The notes: generated by a model from the letters alone, not told the origin. Counted from the first letter of the stretch, positions 10,901 to 22,585 are shown. The stretch: 64,000 nt of DNA from Scolanthus callimorphus (GCA_033964015.1 CM066922.1:20198507-20262506), one strand, 5' to 3'. Numbers and translations: made by a program.

Positions 10901-13900
10901 AAGTGCCAATGTTGTTGCATTGGGGTTTGGAGGGCTGGGTTTGTTTCCCCTAAGTAGTTCTCAGTGCAACCTACAGCCCCACTAGGTATACCATAGACGA
11001 TGTTGGAGAGTTTCTGTCTGGGCATTTTATCTTTCACCCGAACCAGTTTACTCTGCAGCGTGTCGGTGGGCTTGAACAGGGTGGCAATACCGTATGACAT
11101 GAGACTTGAGATCTTAATTCTCTCTGATATCCCTGAAACATACGAGACCCTGGCCTGGGCATTGCCTCTAGATTCTCCCTGTCCTATGTTCACTCGTAAC
11201 AGTAAAAGTAGTGAACTCAATTCGCTAAAATCTTATATAATTTCTATCCATCCTTGGTCTAAATCTGATTTATTTGATGCAAAGTCATAGAACAACAAAC
11301 CTATGATGTTATTTTGAACGTTTCGTACTCAGGGTTTGTATGGGTCCTGGAAAATGCTTGAATTTGATAATTATGAATTCCAGGGCTGGAAAGTCCTAGA
11401 ATCTTTATTGAACTCCTGGAAAATCCTGGTAATGGATCAGAATAAAAACACCCGTGGGTATAAAATCAGCGGATATGTGATGTTGGCAGCAAATGAGCAT
11501 TCAAGTTTTGTTTTCTTACATCAACATGGCCAATACTCACGCCATGTACATGTTTACATGTTATTTGAATGGTTTACGTGAAAGGAAAAAGTCCTGGAAA
11601 ATGTTTGAAAAAGTCCTGGAAAATCCTGGATTTTTTCTTTACAAAAGCGTACGAACCCTGTTACTGTATTAGATAAACACAACAAACCAATCATAGCATT
11701 ATATGTAGGTGTTCAGGCAAGCCTGTGGCCGCATAGCACTAAGTTCAATAGAGTGGAGATAAGGAATTAACCTTGTGTGAAAGCTAACGTGCTAATGAAA
11801 TGGTCCCATGTGTGCTTATGGGGGTCAGAGATTTTTTCTCTTTCTCCGCTTACTAGGGGTAACGCTCATAAGCACACATGGGACCATTTCATTAGCGCGT
11901 TAGCTTTCACACAAGGTTAATTCCTTATCTCCACTCAATCATAGCATTGTCACACCCATTGGACATTAGTAATGCCAAGGGCGGATCTAGGGGGGGGGGG
12001 GGGGGTGATAAGGTTTTCTTATAAAAACCTTAAGATTAGCCACCCCCTTGGTCTGAACTCTGTAGTATATCCTTTGTACTAGCCACCCCACTTCTTAAGG
12101 GTCTACATCTACTGAATGCTACCTTGAGCTGGTTTTATCAGACTGATATTGTTGTTGTTTTCTTTAGAGTCTGGCCGTCTGTACAGTTTTGGGTGTGGTG
12201 GAGATGGACAACTAGGCCATGGAGATGCAGAGGTGAGATCTTTATTCATTCCAAGCAGGATCTTCCTATAGGAAGGTAATAAAGGATCCTACTGGTATAG
12301 GATCATACAGGAGGTTCCTGCAAATTTGTATTTATTTATTTAGAGACTTCTGACACACAGTACAGGTACAATAGAGTACAACACACTTTAAAAACAAGAG
12401 TTGCTAAAGTGTGTTTCCAAAAAATATCCATACCTCCCACAGAAGGGTGTTGAGAAATGACCCCCTACCCCTCTGGAATGTCTGAAGAAAAATACAGTAT
12501 TTGTATGGAAAAGATCAGGTAAATTGACCCCCCTCCCCTCTGGAATTTCCAATCCCTTCCTGGGGGGGGGGGGGGGGGAGTATGGATATTTTTTGAAAAC
12601 ACACAATAGCAAGGTCCCCAGCACATTGCAAATTACAAAACATTGCAAAACTGTACATGAAAATGATAAAATAATTAAACTGATCAATAAATTATGAGTT
12701 AAATAATGGTAAAAAGCTAGCAGCAGGCCAAGTTCATTTCAAGAAGCCCTAATATGGGCTTATTATTCTTCCTTCCATGCTTGATCTGTTACTGTGTTAC
12801 TATGGTCAGCGGTATAGCCAGGGGAGGCCAGGCTTCCCCCTTTTCGAAACCAAAACTACAGTAAAATAAAATGTATGGGACAAAATTTAACATACATGAG
12901 AAATGTCTTACGAAAGGTTCATACCTGAAATTACATAGACATTTAGACATGGTATTTTTTTTTTACATTATGTGGTTCCAGAAAATATCCATCCCCCCTA
13001 CAGAAGGGCATGACCAACCATCCCCCCACCCCTCTGGAATAAAAATACAGTATTTGTATGAAGAAAAAAACAGGTACATTGACCCCCCTTCACCCCACCC
13101 TCTGGAATTTCCAATCCCTCACGTCGGGGAGGGGGATGGATATTTTCTGGAACCACACATTGTAAATGTATGATTCAAGAAATGGAGGCATTATAAACTT
13201 TCTACAGTTTAATATGATATCCAAATAGGATCCTAGAATCCTGTTATTTCTTGGTCGTAGCAAGCAGGTGCACCAAGGAAGGGGTATCCCTGTTTGTCTG
13301 TACCCAACTTTATTGTGACTGGGTCCTGTTGTTTATTTAATGTCCACCACAGGATTCCCATGTCCCTAAGGCAATAGAATCTCTTGATGTCCAGAAGTAC
13401 ACTCACTTGGCATGTGGATCAGATTTCTCAGCTGCTGTTACAGGTAATTTTGTTTTGTAAAAGTGGTGAATGCACATGTTTGGAGAGGGGTGCTTTATAA
13501 TGGCTGAATGTGAATGTGCACCCTGTTCGAGGGTTATCCTATACAGCACTTGGAAGGGCATGCTGCTCCTAGTTATCCATTTAATGGCTGATTGCATTTT
13601 CAAACCACACTGGGGGGTTGAGGATCCTCCCTTAAAAAGACCTCCTGCCCTGGAATTTCCAGTTGTGAAGCAGACCCCATCCCTTGGAATTTCCACCCTC
13701 ATAAAGAACCCCCTCCCTGGAATTTCCATTTATTCTGGCCAAATACCCCTGGAAAATCTATTTTGGATAAAATGTCCCTGGAAAGTCACCTTTTTTACCC
13801 CTCCTCCTTGGAATTTCCAGTCTCCAGACACACACCCTCCCGTGGAATTTTCAGAGTCCAAAACAACCCCCCTGGAAAATTTTCTGTAGGTCCTCAGCCC

Positions 13901-16900
13901 CTGTGCGGTTTAAAAATGCAATCAGCCAATGTCCAATACAGCAATATTGGATAGTGGAAATAATTTACAGTCACGTATTAACTGGAAAAGAGGGAAGCAA
14001 ATTCTGTTTTGTGGTCCCAAGACTGCTGATGTTTCCTGAAGGGTAGAAATCTTTCCATTTTTGGGTTCTGTCTATCAAATTAGATCAACACAACAAATAG
14101 ATCATAATATTGTCACGCCCACCATACACAGGATCTTAAATATTTATTATTAAATTATACAGAAAATGGTGAGCTGTACACATGGGGCTCTTGTGGTGAG
14201 GGTCAGAATGGACTTGGTGAGGACGTGGAGATGCCCACCCGGTTACACGTCCGCGGCAAGGTGCTGATGGTGTCATGTGGGTATTATCACATGGCTGTTG
14301 TCACAGGTGGGTTTACGTCATTACTGCAGTTTTGTTTTTCTATGTTGTTAAAGGGGCACTCGCACGCTTGCCTGAAAAGCAAATAATTCAAATCTCAATC
14401 CAATTCCATCCTCTTGATAATAGATAAAAACACTATAGATTTGTTTTGATTTAACAGTTAAAAGGTCATTTAACAAACCCAGACTGTTATTTTGGTTATT
14501 CCTGGTAAACTTAAATGTATTTTTGGTGATTAGAATTAGACTTATTTTTTGACAGGTTGTACGAAAATTAAGCGTGCGAGTGCCCCTTTAATAATGCAAT
14601 TTGTGAAAGCCAATCATATTGCTTTTGCGTTTAAGCTTGGACATCAAATCTTTGTTGTTGTTTTAGGCGCTACAAACTTTCTACGAGGCAAACAAGATGT
14701 TTTGAATAAACACGCACCAAGCGCTAGTCTCCATTAATCAAATCACACTATTTTCTTTTCTGTCTCGATTGGAACAACGAGGTAAAAGGTTCTGTTTAGG
14801 CTTAAACACAACGGTAGCAATATCCTTGCCCAGAGATTCGTTTGGTTCCCCTGCAAGGCATTTCACAAACCAATTCCCTGCAATGGGCAAAAACCGGTCA
14901 AAGATCTTATTGGCAAACATGGTTTAACTGACTACAGAGAAAAACCAAAGAACTTTATCAATTTGTTTTTAAAAATAGCATTAGTAGCCTTTTTAACCCC
15001 CTGTTAAATAATGACCACTCCCCAAGGGAAGCTATTAAATGATCCCGTGTCAGCCACTCCTTTGTTATTGTTTTCGTTCGATATTTGAAGACGATTTACG
15101 GGTAGAAATCTCTAAATCAGCATCTAAAAACAAATTTTTAGATTTTATTTACCAAATTCACTCTAGAACATTGCTCTATATTCTCAAAATCAGCCGATGG
15201 AAATGGATGCTTTCTGCCGACTTTGTATGTTGGAATGCTGTCAAAATGGCGGCTGACACAGGCTCTTTAAAGAAATAAACAAATAATAAATGTTGTGTTT
15301 TAGATGATGGATCCATCTACACTTGTGGTGAGAGTGAGGGTGGCAAACTTGGACTAGATCATAACCAATTAGACAACACTTCACAACTACAGAAAATAAA
15401 CAGTATCGAACACAAAGTTATATCTGCTGCATGCGGTGCCGAATACACTTCAGTAGTAACTGAAAATGGTGCTGTATATGTGTTTGGGCAAGGAAATCAA
15501 GGACAGCTAGGGCTTGGTTCTGCAACTTTAGAAACTGAATTCCCAGAGAGGATCCCTTTATTTGATAAAATTAAAGCTAGGGCGGTGTCTTGTGGTGAAT
15601 CGTCTACGGCGGTGGTATCCAAGCACGGGAATCTATATACCTTTGGAGATGGAAGACATGGAAAGTTAGGACTTGGTGATGAGTGCTTCTCGAACACTTT
15701 CAAGCCCGAGAAAGTCACGCGATTTAATAATTTCACTGTAAAGAAGGTTAGCTGCGGCGGCTGTCACATGCTTGTTGTGGCGGAGAGAAAAGAGGAAGAG
15801 ATTTGCGTGACGGATAGTGAAGAGGAAGCAGAGAAGGATGTCTTAGCGGCTTCTATTTCGCCTAACAAGGGAGGGTTACTGGATGCAGTGGATGGGGCTG
15901 CGGATTTGAATGCCTCTTGGGGCTCAGCAAGAGACAAGAGAAGACAAAGGAATCTAGATGTAAGTACCGTGGGGGGAAGGGGATCGGCGACATCCCCTTA
16001 AAAAACGTGATAATCATCAGTAAAACGTACTATCAACCCTAAGGAATGCCAAATCAGTTCAGTTTATTCCATTTTGAAAATACTATTTACAAATATCACT
16101 AGTCCGCAAATAGCAGACTGCTAATCGAGGAGGGCATTAATAACGCGAGATACAGTAACTAAATATTAGAGATACATGGGATGGCAAACAGGGTGTGGTC
16201 CATAGCAAATTTACCCCTAAGAGATAGCAAATTGGGTATGGTCAAGTCCCGGGGTGGTACTCCCGCATCGGGAATTTCCAGTTTCATCCCTAACAGACAA
16301 CAAAGGGGGCGTGCCTCAAACATGTTTACCCTAAACCGTACCCATCAAGAGGATACCCTTTCTTTGCTACAATGTTTGCCGCTGTGTTAGAGCCCAAAAA
16401 GATCCCAATCTCCCCGTGATTTTAACCCCGAAAAGATACGACGATCATCCCCGACCAAAAAATATTGGAGTCCCCCCGGGGGGTCAAGCACATTTATTAA
16501 CCATAAGAGTTAGCAAATATGGCATACAATGTTAATTGCCATAGGCTACCATTAGGGAGAGACACCCTTAGGGATAGGAGCTGACTCTTTGGATATCTGA
16601 CAACCCTGAAAGATAGCACTATCATCATAGGACAATCATCTCTTTAAAAGCATGAAATTGAGAATGAAACATGGACGTAATTTTACACCGCCGACCTTGA
16701 AATCTGGTCGCATTTGTGCAGTCGTTTGCATCAAACCGACAACACGCGCCACCGAAACAAGCTTGAAAAGGCCGCACCAGCGTTCGTGTTTGAGACAGAA
16801 ACAATCAACGTTTGTAGGCGCCAGGCTAAATCTCGCGCTCTCATTGGCCACTACCTGATCCTTTGTCTAACTGTTTTGGAACTTTATTTGTGGCTCAAAC

Positions 16901-19900
16901 TTAACTGACGTTTGGACACCCTTTCGCAACATGACTGCAGACGACTGTATTACTGCCGTTTTCATCATTCTGCGAACTCTACACCGACCTTTTAATGTGT
17001 TTTCAAAGCGTTCACTGAATCACACATCTAAGCAAGCTTTTGGAAGCTTTTGCAATAACCTCTGATTGATGTTTCTGGGGGCTAAGTGTTAGCTGTGCTA
17101 TCGAAGGAGCCGCTAAAACACGGTTTGACATTCGGTTCAGAGTTCGCGGAATTGTGAAAGCCGTAGCTCGTAGTAACGACAAATCTAGAAATTATTTTGC
17201 AATATATTTACAGGGCTGGAAATTAACTTTTTTTGTCGCAAGCTGGCAACCAAATGCAACAAACTGGTCGCCTGGACATACCTTTGGTTGCCCAAGCAAC
17301 CACTGTGTCGCATTTCCCAGCCCTGAATGTTAATAGGCGCAAAAGTGCTTGTCCTCATCTAATTGCCTCCCCCTTTATTTTAGAGCATAGGAAATAGTCT
17401 AGGTAACTCATTACCACCAATCAACGTCTCGTCCCTCCCTCCCTTGAGTGGAGTTGGCGCGCGTACATTACCCGCCCTGAACAAGATGACGGTAGAAGAG
17501 AAGAAACCTGTCAACCCCTGGACATGAGCAGATTACCTAAGATACCTCCCCCGGAAAATACAGGTAAACATGATGTAGGGAGGGGGGCACTTCAATTCCC
17601 GTAGTAGGGGTGACTCGTATCAGCAGCAACGTGTACGCTTTTAAATTGGAAATCGTTGCAAGTTACCCCGTAAACTTTTTAAGTTTAAAGATTAAATCTC
17701 ATTGTGCATCGGATCTGCAATTTTTGTTACAGAAAATAGTGAAGAAGCAAACAACAATAGAAACAAGACCAAGATCAAAATAGAGGAGGTACGTCAAACA
17801 CAGCACTAAGAATAATCTTCCTCCACCTGAGCTATGAACCTAGGCTCAGAGGTGCAAGGCTGGAACGTCTTACGGTCCGCCGAGCAGAACTGTTTACAAG
17901 GTTCATTGGTTAAAGAGGCTGTGTCAGCCGCCATTTTGACAGCATAGCAACATACCAAGTCGGAGAGAGCATCCATTTCCATCGGCTGATTTAGAGAAGA
18001 TAGAGCAATTTTCTCGATTGAATTTGGTCAATCAAATCTGAAACTTTGTTTTTAGATGTTGATTTAGATATTTCTATACGTAATTCGTCTTTTAAGATCG
18101 AACCAAAACAATAACAAAGGAGTGGCTGACACGGGCTCTTTAAGGTGAGACTGACAGAGCCTCTAAGGTATATTGTTGCTTCAGGTAATGTGGTATCACA
18201 TTGGTATTCGCTCCGGGCAGGCAGTAGCCGCGTTGAGCGGTATAAGGGTGGGTGCCACTGAACGTTTTAATAATTTTGTCACTGTTCGCTTCCAGTAACG
18301 TATGCTTTGTCAATTGTATTCTGGCTAATACTGTAATTCAGCCATTGCTGCAAATAAACGATTATTGTTATTATTATAGCGGATTTCAGATGAATGTCGA
18401 AAGTGCGTCAGATTTCGATTGTCTGAGCTTTGCGACTACGCTCTCCCAGCCATTCAAATTGCAAACAAAAAAATGGTGAAAATGGTGGCATAGGTGCTTA
18501 TTCTACAGGCCAGGATTGTCCCATCCTCAAAAACCTCTTTTTTTTCGTAAACTTAGCCTAAAATCTAAAGTGAACAAAGCTAATTTACATGAAAATATGC
18601 ATAAGGATACAAAAGAAATCCCCTGGTTTCCGAATCCGCTCATTGAACACGTGGCTGTTTTCTTTGTAAGCCAGCCCCAGTGCTATCTCGATCACGCGAT
18701 GAGCACGTGATTACCAAATGTACAGTTGGTTTTAATTGAAACTCTTAGTCGATACTCGATAGAAACGAACGACCATTGAGAATACAAAGTAAATGCAAAT
18801 ATATCTTATTTTCAACACTCATCTGAAACTCTCTATTCCAGCAAGTAATTAAAGAAACCAAGACGTCATTCTCCGAATCTGCCCCTACTGCCTCGCCACG
18901 GCCGCTGCCACGAGCCCTGCCGAGAACGATAAAAAAGGAGGAGCCAAAACAGGAAGAGGAGGAATCGGAAGAAGAGTCTTCAGAGGAGGAGTCTGAAGAG
19001 GAGGAGGAGACCACCACCAAGAAAACGGTGGAGAAGCCGGGTAAAGTGTCCGAAAAGGCGGCACAAGACAAGAAGGTGGTCAAAACAGAAGGTAGGGTCA
19101 TAGATTGATTTATGTTATTGTTTGGCACATGGGCTTCGGAAATATGGCCATTGAAACTCCAATATCTTTTGCACCTGACATATAGTTAACCATTATCCTG
19201 CGAGATTGCGCAGAATATCGTCTGATACTTAGCCGACGAGGGACGAAGTCCCGAGTTGGCTAAATGAGACGATATTCTGCAAAATCGAGCAGGATAATGG
19301 TTTTATTATTCAGCATATCGATAGCACAAAAAATCACAGAAATAATTTACTTTTGGATATTTTAAAATACGAGCTCAACACAACTACTTTTTGTCGCGCA
19401 GGATAATCGTTTAATTATTTTGCGCAATCTCGCAGGATAATCGCTTAAGTATTTTGCGCAATCTCGCAGGATAATGGTTTAAATATTTGTTTTATTTAGA
19501 GGAGGAAAGTGAAGAGGAGGATGACTCAGAGGAAGAGAGCGAAGAAGAGGAAGACACCAAGACGAAGCCCGCTACTAAACCTGCCGCATCTACCAAAACA
19601 TCCACTCAACAACATACCAAGGTATCTCCCCTCTCATCATGTCACGACAACTCCCCTGGTCATGTCATATTAAACGTCTTCTCTCGTGATGTCACGACAT
19701 CTTCTCTGGTGATGTCACGACATCTTCTCTCGTGATGTCACGACATCTTCTCTCGTGATGTCACGACATCTTCTCTCGTGATGTCACGACAAATCCCCTC
19801 GTGATGACATAGAGCAGATTTCGTATGACTGTGAAAAGTGGCGCGGTACTGTCGCGGTGGCGGTACGTAACCTGGCCTGCTGTAAATGGAATTAAATCGC

Positions 19901-21849
19901 CAATGAAATCGCTTAGTCGCGGTACGGTCACGGTCGCGGCGCGGAACAACTTTGACACGGTACTTTTCACAGTCATACGAAATCTGCTCTATTAAACGTC
20001 TTCTCTCGTGATGTCACGACATCTTCTCTCGTGATGTCACGACATCTTCGCTCGTGATGTCACGGCATCTTCTTTCGTGATGTCACGACATCTTCTCACG
20101 TGATGTCACGACATTTTCTCACGTGATGTCACGACATCTTCTCACGTGATGTCACGACATCTTCTCACATGATGTCACGACATCTTCTCACTTGATGTCA
20201 CGACATATTCTCGTGATGTCACGACATATTCTATCGTGATGCCACGACATATTCTATCGTGATGTCACGACATCTCTCGTGATGTCACGATATCATGTCA
20301 CGGCATATGATGTCACGGCATATGATGTCACGGCATTTCCTCTCTTCATGTCATGACATCTCGTGTCTGGAGAATGAGATGACACCTCAATTTATTCATC
20401 TATAAGAATTATATTTTTAGAAAAAGTTAAAGAAAGACGAGGAAGAAGAAGAAGATGAGGAGGAGGAGGATTCCGAAGAGGAGAGCGAAGAAGATGATGA
20501 TGAAGAAGAGAAAACAAAAACAACAGATAAAACCGCTGTTTCTAGTAGTAAACCTGCGAAAGGTAAAACATCATCATCAGCCTCATCATCATTTTTTTTC
20601 GTTAATGATCTTTGTACATATATACTGACCCGTAGATAGTTTATCAGCCAGTAAAGGCGGGCCAGTGTGTAAAAAATGTTATTACAGTTTTCAGTTTTAA
20701 AGAGATTTATAGGATTATAAATATACGAATTTTCGAATTTTTTGTTTAAATTGTAGCACCGAGGAAGAAAGAGGAAGACGAAGAAGAGGAGGAGGAATCG
20801 GAGGAGGAAACGGAGGATGAAGAAGAAGACAAGTCAAAGACAAAGTCAAAAAGCTCGCCTGGTGGTAGCAAAGGTATTGTGAAGAAGGAGACGAAGAAAG
20901 ACTCGAAAAGCAAGAAGAAAGACGAGGACGAAGAGGAGGAAGATGAGGAAGACGAGGAGGACGAGGGAGACAAGAATAAGGATTCAAAGAAGAAAATTGG
21001 AAAGAAAGGTAGGTGGCAGGACAGTTTTCACTGTCCAAATATCTCACAAATATTTAGATTTAGATTTAAAAAATCGCTCATTTGGTACACACTATACTAC
21101 ATGTACTACACTATACAACAGGCGAATCGGGGCCCAATAGCAAAGAATAGTTAAGAAAACATCCCTCAAACCTTCATTCACTAAATCAATCCCATTTAAC
21201 GCATGCAGCTTTAGATGAAGGGAAGAAGGGAAAAGACAAGAAAAAAAGCAAAGGCAAGAAAGACGACGAAGAAGAGGACGAGGAAGATGACGAACCTGAT
21301 GAAGCAGACAAAGACAAGAAAAAGAAAGACAAGGGCAAGGGAAAAAAGGTACATAGTGGGTTGAATAAAACAAATCGGCTATCGGTGTTTACATCTTGTT
21401 GCCACCCAATTCAGATATGTGATGATTCCTTTGGGTGAATACTTTTGTTAGTTCTGCACATACACTCGTTCACCCAAAGAAATCATCACATGATCTGAAT
21501 TGGGTGACAGAAGATGTAAACACCGTTAGCCGATTTTGTCTATGTTGTGGATTATGAGTATTCAGGAGCCCATCAACAGGAGCCTCCATCGCCTTTTGGT
21601 GGGCGTCAGAGTTTTTGAACTCGGCACCTATGCGTAATTCCTCCTCTTTTTTTTTAGAAAACCAAAGAAAAAGATGAAGATGATGACGAAGAAGACGGCG
21701 TGGACAAAGATAAAGAAGGTTCTAAAGAAGACAAAGACAAAAGGGAAGAGACTGAGAAAAATGAAGAGTCAACAACACCAGTAAAAGATGGCGACAAAAA
21801 GCCGCCCGCCAAAAAAGAGAAGAAATCTGGAATATGCCTAATACTATGA
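7974..21849 (+). CDS. RPGR: Retinitis pigmentosa GTPase regulator (RPGR), complete
   Basis: Exons: 7974-8001, 8142-8267, 8437-8529, 10318-10380, 12168-12232, 13353-13443, 14163-14306, 15304-15959, 17384-17563, 17733-17788, 18842-19091, 19500-19621, 20421-20562, 20757-21008, 21209-21348, 21658-21849; product about 866 aa. Residues about 11-362 form the RCC1-like propeller. Family signatures include GAVFTFGK, CGDEHSAVVTG, ACGRNHTL, YTFGDGRHGKLGLG and CGGCHM, blade by blade as in vertebrate RPGR. From residue about 500 the protein is a Glu/Asp/Lys-rich tail spread over six exons, comparable in character to the vertebrate ORF15 region. It ends SGICLIL, a CaaX box whose final Leu predicts geranylgeranylation. 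RPGR acts at the ciliary transition zone with RPGRIP1-type partners and PDE6D. Exon 9 has an in-frame TGA at 17525-17527. One missing base near 17512-17520, or use of a donor at 17403, restores frame and phase. Confidence 0.94.
10590..11220 (-). mobile_element. Penelope-like retroelement remnant (GIY-YIG end) with ribozyme-like tail
   Basis: The minus-strand frame (about 10630-11160) reads YVSGISERIK, LFKPTDTLQSKLV, NIVYGI then ENYLGET, and ends SLNRKRGLWYKLSSSW. This is the order seen at the C-terminus of Penelope-like elements, where the reverse transcriptase is followed by a GIY-YIG nuclease. The reverse transcriptase core is not present. Just downstream on the same strand, CTGATGA (10622-10628), GGCC...GGCC-type pairing and GCAACG resemble a hammerhead core with GAAA mutated to GCAA. 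It sits in RPGR intron 4. A dead fragment. Confidence 0.75.
11707..11938. mobile_element. MITE with about 68-bp near-perfect inverted ends
   Basis: GAGTGGAGATAAGGAATTAA... at 11753-11820 is repeated inverted at about 11872-11938, with only about 50 bp between. The flank at 11707-11750 (GTTCAGGCAAGCCTGTGGCC...) is shared with the left edge of the retrotransposon fragment at 59.19 kb, and one arm is shared with its right edge at 60.45 kb. RPGR intron 4. Confidence 0.85.
12404..12604. mobile_element. MITE, 'GTTCCAGAAAATATCCAT' family, copy 1
   Basis: The left end is GTGTTTCCAAAAAATATCC and the right end the inverse, GGATATTTTTTGAAAACAC. The interior has CCACCCCTCTGGAAT-type blocks and a long G run. 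Other copies are at 12971-13158 and 47112-47324. Copies 1 and 2 are both in RPGR intron 5. Confidence 0.8.
12971..13158. mobile_element. MITE, 'GTTCCAGAAAATATCCAT' family, copy 2
   Basis: Begins TGGTTCCAGAAAATATCCAT and ends with the inverse, ATGGATATTTTCTGGAACCA. Same interior as copy 1. RPGR intron 5, about 200 bp before exon 6. Confidence 0.85.
13580..13937. mobile_element. MITE rich in GGAATTTCC motifs, copy 1
   Basis: The left part reads AATGGCTGATTGCATTTTCA followed by ACCACACTGGGGGGTTGAGG. The right end is the inverse, GTGCGGTTTAAAAATGCAAT. The interior repeats TGGAATTTCCA-like palindromes about ten times. Related copies are at 28974-29165 (partial) and 60590-60950 (opposite orientation). 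RPGR intron 6. Confidence 0.8.
14354..14591. mobile_element. MITE, 'GGGGCACTCGCACGCTT' family, copy 1
   Basis: The left end GGGGCACTCGCACGCTT matches the inverse of the right end AAGCGTGCGAGTGCCCC. Relatives lie at 24450-24680 and 40083-40336. RPGR intron 7. Confidence 0.8.
15047..15277. mobile_element. MITE, 'GTGTCAGCCACTCCTTTG' family, copy 1
   Basis: The left end is GTGTCAGCCACTCCTTTG; the right part carries AAAATGGCGGCTGACACAGG. Copies occur inverted at 17905-18148 and partially at 39842-40060. It ends 26 bp before RPGR exon 8. Confidence 0.8.
16195..16640. repeat. Dispersed repeat, second copy of the family at 6125-6345
   Basis: It shares CCATAGCAAATTTACCCCTA, AGAGATAGCAAAT, GAGACACCCTTAGGGATAGG and GATAGCACTATCATC-type motifs in the same order as 6125-6345, with a GTCCCGGGGTGGTACTCC insertion in the middle. 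RPGR intron 8. The rest of that intron (16641-17383) shows no gene I can support. Confidence 0.6.
17905..18148. mobile_element. MITE, 'GTGTCAGCCACTCCTTTG' family, copy 2 (inverted)
   Basis: Begins AAAGAGGCTGTGTCAGCCGC and ends CAAAGGAGTGGCTGACAC, the reverse complement of the copy at 15047-15277. RPGR intron 10. The rest of that intron, to 18841, shows no supported feature. Confidence 0.85.
19634..20365. repeat. 23-bp minisatellite in RPGR intron 12
   Basis: Tandem units of about GTGATGTCACGACATCTTC plus TCTC, roughly 23 bp, run through the intron between exons 19500-19621 and 20421-20562. They are interrupted by a MITE at 19810-19991. Each unit carries TGATGTCA, one base from the CRE palindrome TGACGTCA. 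Variants TCACGTGATG and TCTATCGTGATG appear toward the 3' end. Confidence 0.95.
19810..19991. mobile_element. TA-flanked MITE inserted in the 23-bp minisatellite, copy 1
   Basis: GAGCAGATTTCGTATGACTG at the left is matched by CAGTCATACGAAATCTGCTC at the right, giving ends of nearly 30 bp, and the element is bounded by TA on both sides. Removing the element and one TA rejoins TGACATATTAAACGTC, which resembles TGTCATATTAAACGTC about 130 bp upstream. A second copy is at 23869-24042. Confidence 0.88.
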
Positions 21850-21892
21850 GGGTCTCGGCGCAGTTAGGGGTGCCGTTTAGGTGGTCTTTTTT

Positions 21893-22122
21893 AGCAACCA
21901 TTCAAGTGTTGCGACCAGGAAACCATTCAAATACCACTACCTGGATACCATTCAAGTGACACTTCTTGGATACCACTGAAGTGCTACTTTTGGATACAAT
22001 TCAAGTGTTACTGGAAACCATTCAAGTGTTACATGTTGGATACCATTCAAGTGTTACTGGTTGGATACCATTCAAGTGTTACTGGTTGGATACCATTCAA
22101 GTGTTGCTGGTTGGATACCTTT
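21893..22122. repeat. 25-bp minisatellite just past the RPGR stop codon
   Basis: Repeats of about ACCATTCAAGTGTTACTGG plus TTGGAT, 25 bp with shorter variants, start 44 bp after the stop and probably lie in the 3' UTR or immediately beyond. AATAAA-type signals appear only further on (near 22499 and 22836), so the poly(A) site is not resolved. Confidence 0.85.
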
Positions 22123-22455
22123 GGTTAAAATGGTAAAAACATCCCAAATTAAAGTGTAGGTGACCTTTCTGACGCTGGTAGGTGAGTTTCACTAGGTTTG
22201 ATTTTAGGAGAATTTTATGCGGGGCTGCCATTCTGGAAAAAGAAAAACGATAAGTTATCGCTATGCCCGGGACCAGTTCAGTATAACTGAGCACTGCTGA
22301 AAATATTATAATAATATACAAGTCTCCGCATAGGGGGAATTTCAGATGATTGAGTGTTGCAAAGTATTTGTGCTTGCGTTAACTTTGGATTCTCATAGGT
22401 CCCTCATTTCTTTTGCAAGTTTTGAACGAAATGTAGCTGCATGTATTTAGTTATC

Positions 22456-22585
22456 ACGTGTTCACCGCGTGACACTGTTTACTTGGCTTGGCGTACAAAA
22501 TAAATAAAAAACAGTCACGTGTTCACAACGTGATAGTGTTAACTTTGCTTGAAGCCAGTCACGTGCTCACCACGTGATATAGGTT
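22456..22585. promoter_or_regulatory. Three-copy CACGTG (E-box) palindrome cluster
   Basis: Three spaced copies of TCACGTGTTCACCGCGTGA-like sequence (variants ...ACAACGTGA and GCTCACCACGTGA) are each followed by a TTTACTTGGCTTG-like tail, about 50 bp apart. Each has at least one CACGTG E-box core. It lies downstream of RPGR. Whether it acts as an enhancer or is only a small repeat cannot be told from sequence. Confidence 0.45.

Noticed and set aside
20715..21047. Ser-rich minus-strand ORFs opposite the RPGR acidic exons
   Set aside because: They are antisense shadows of Glu/Lys-rich codons (GAG/GAA read as CTC/TTC).
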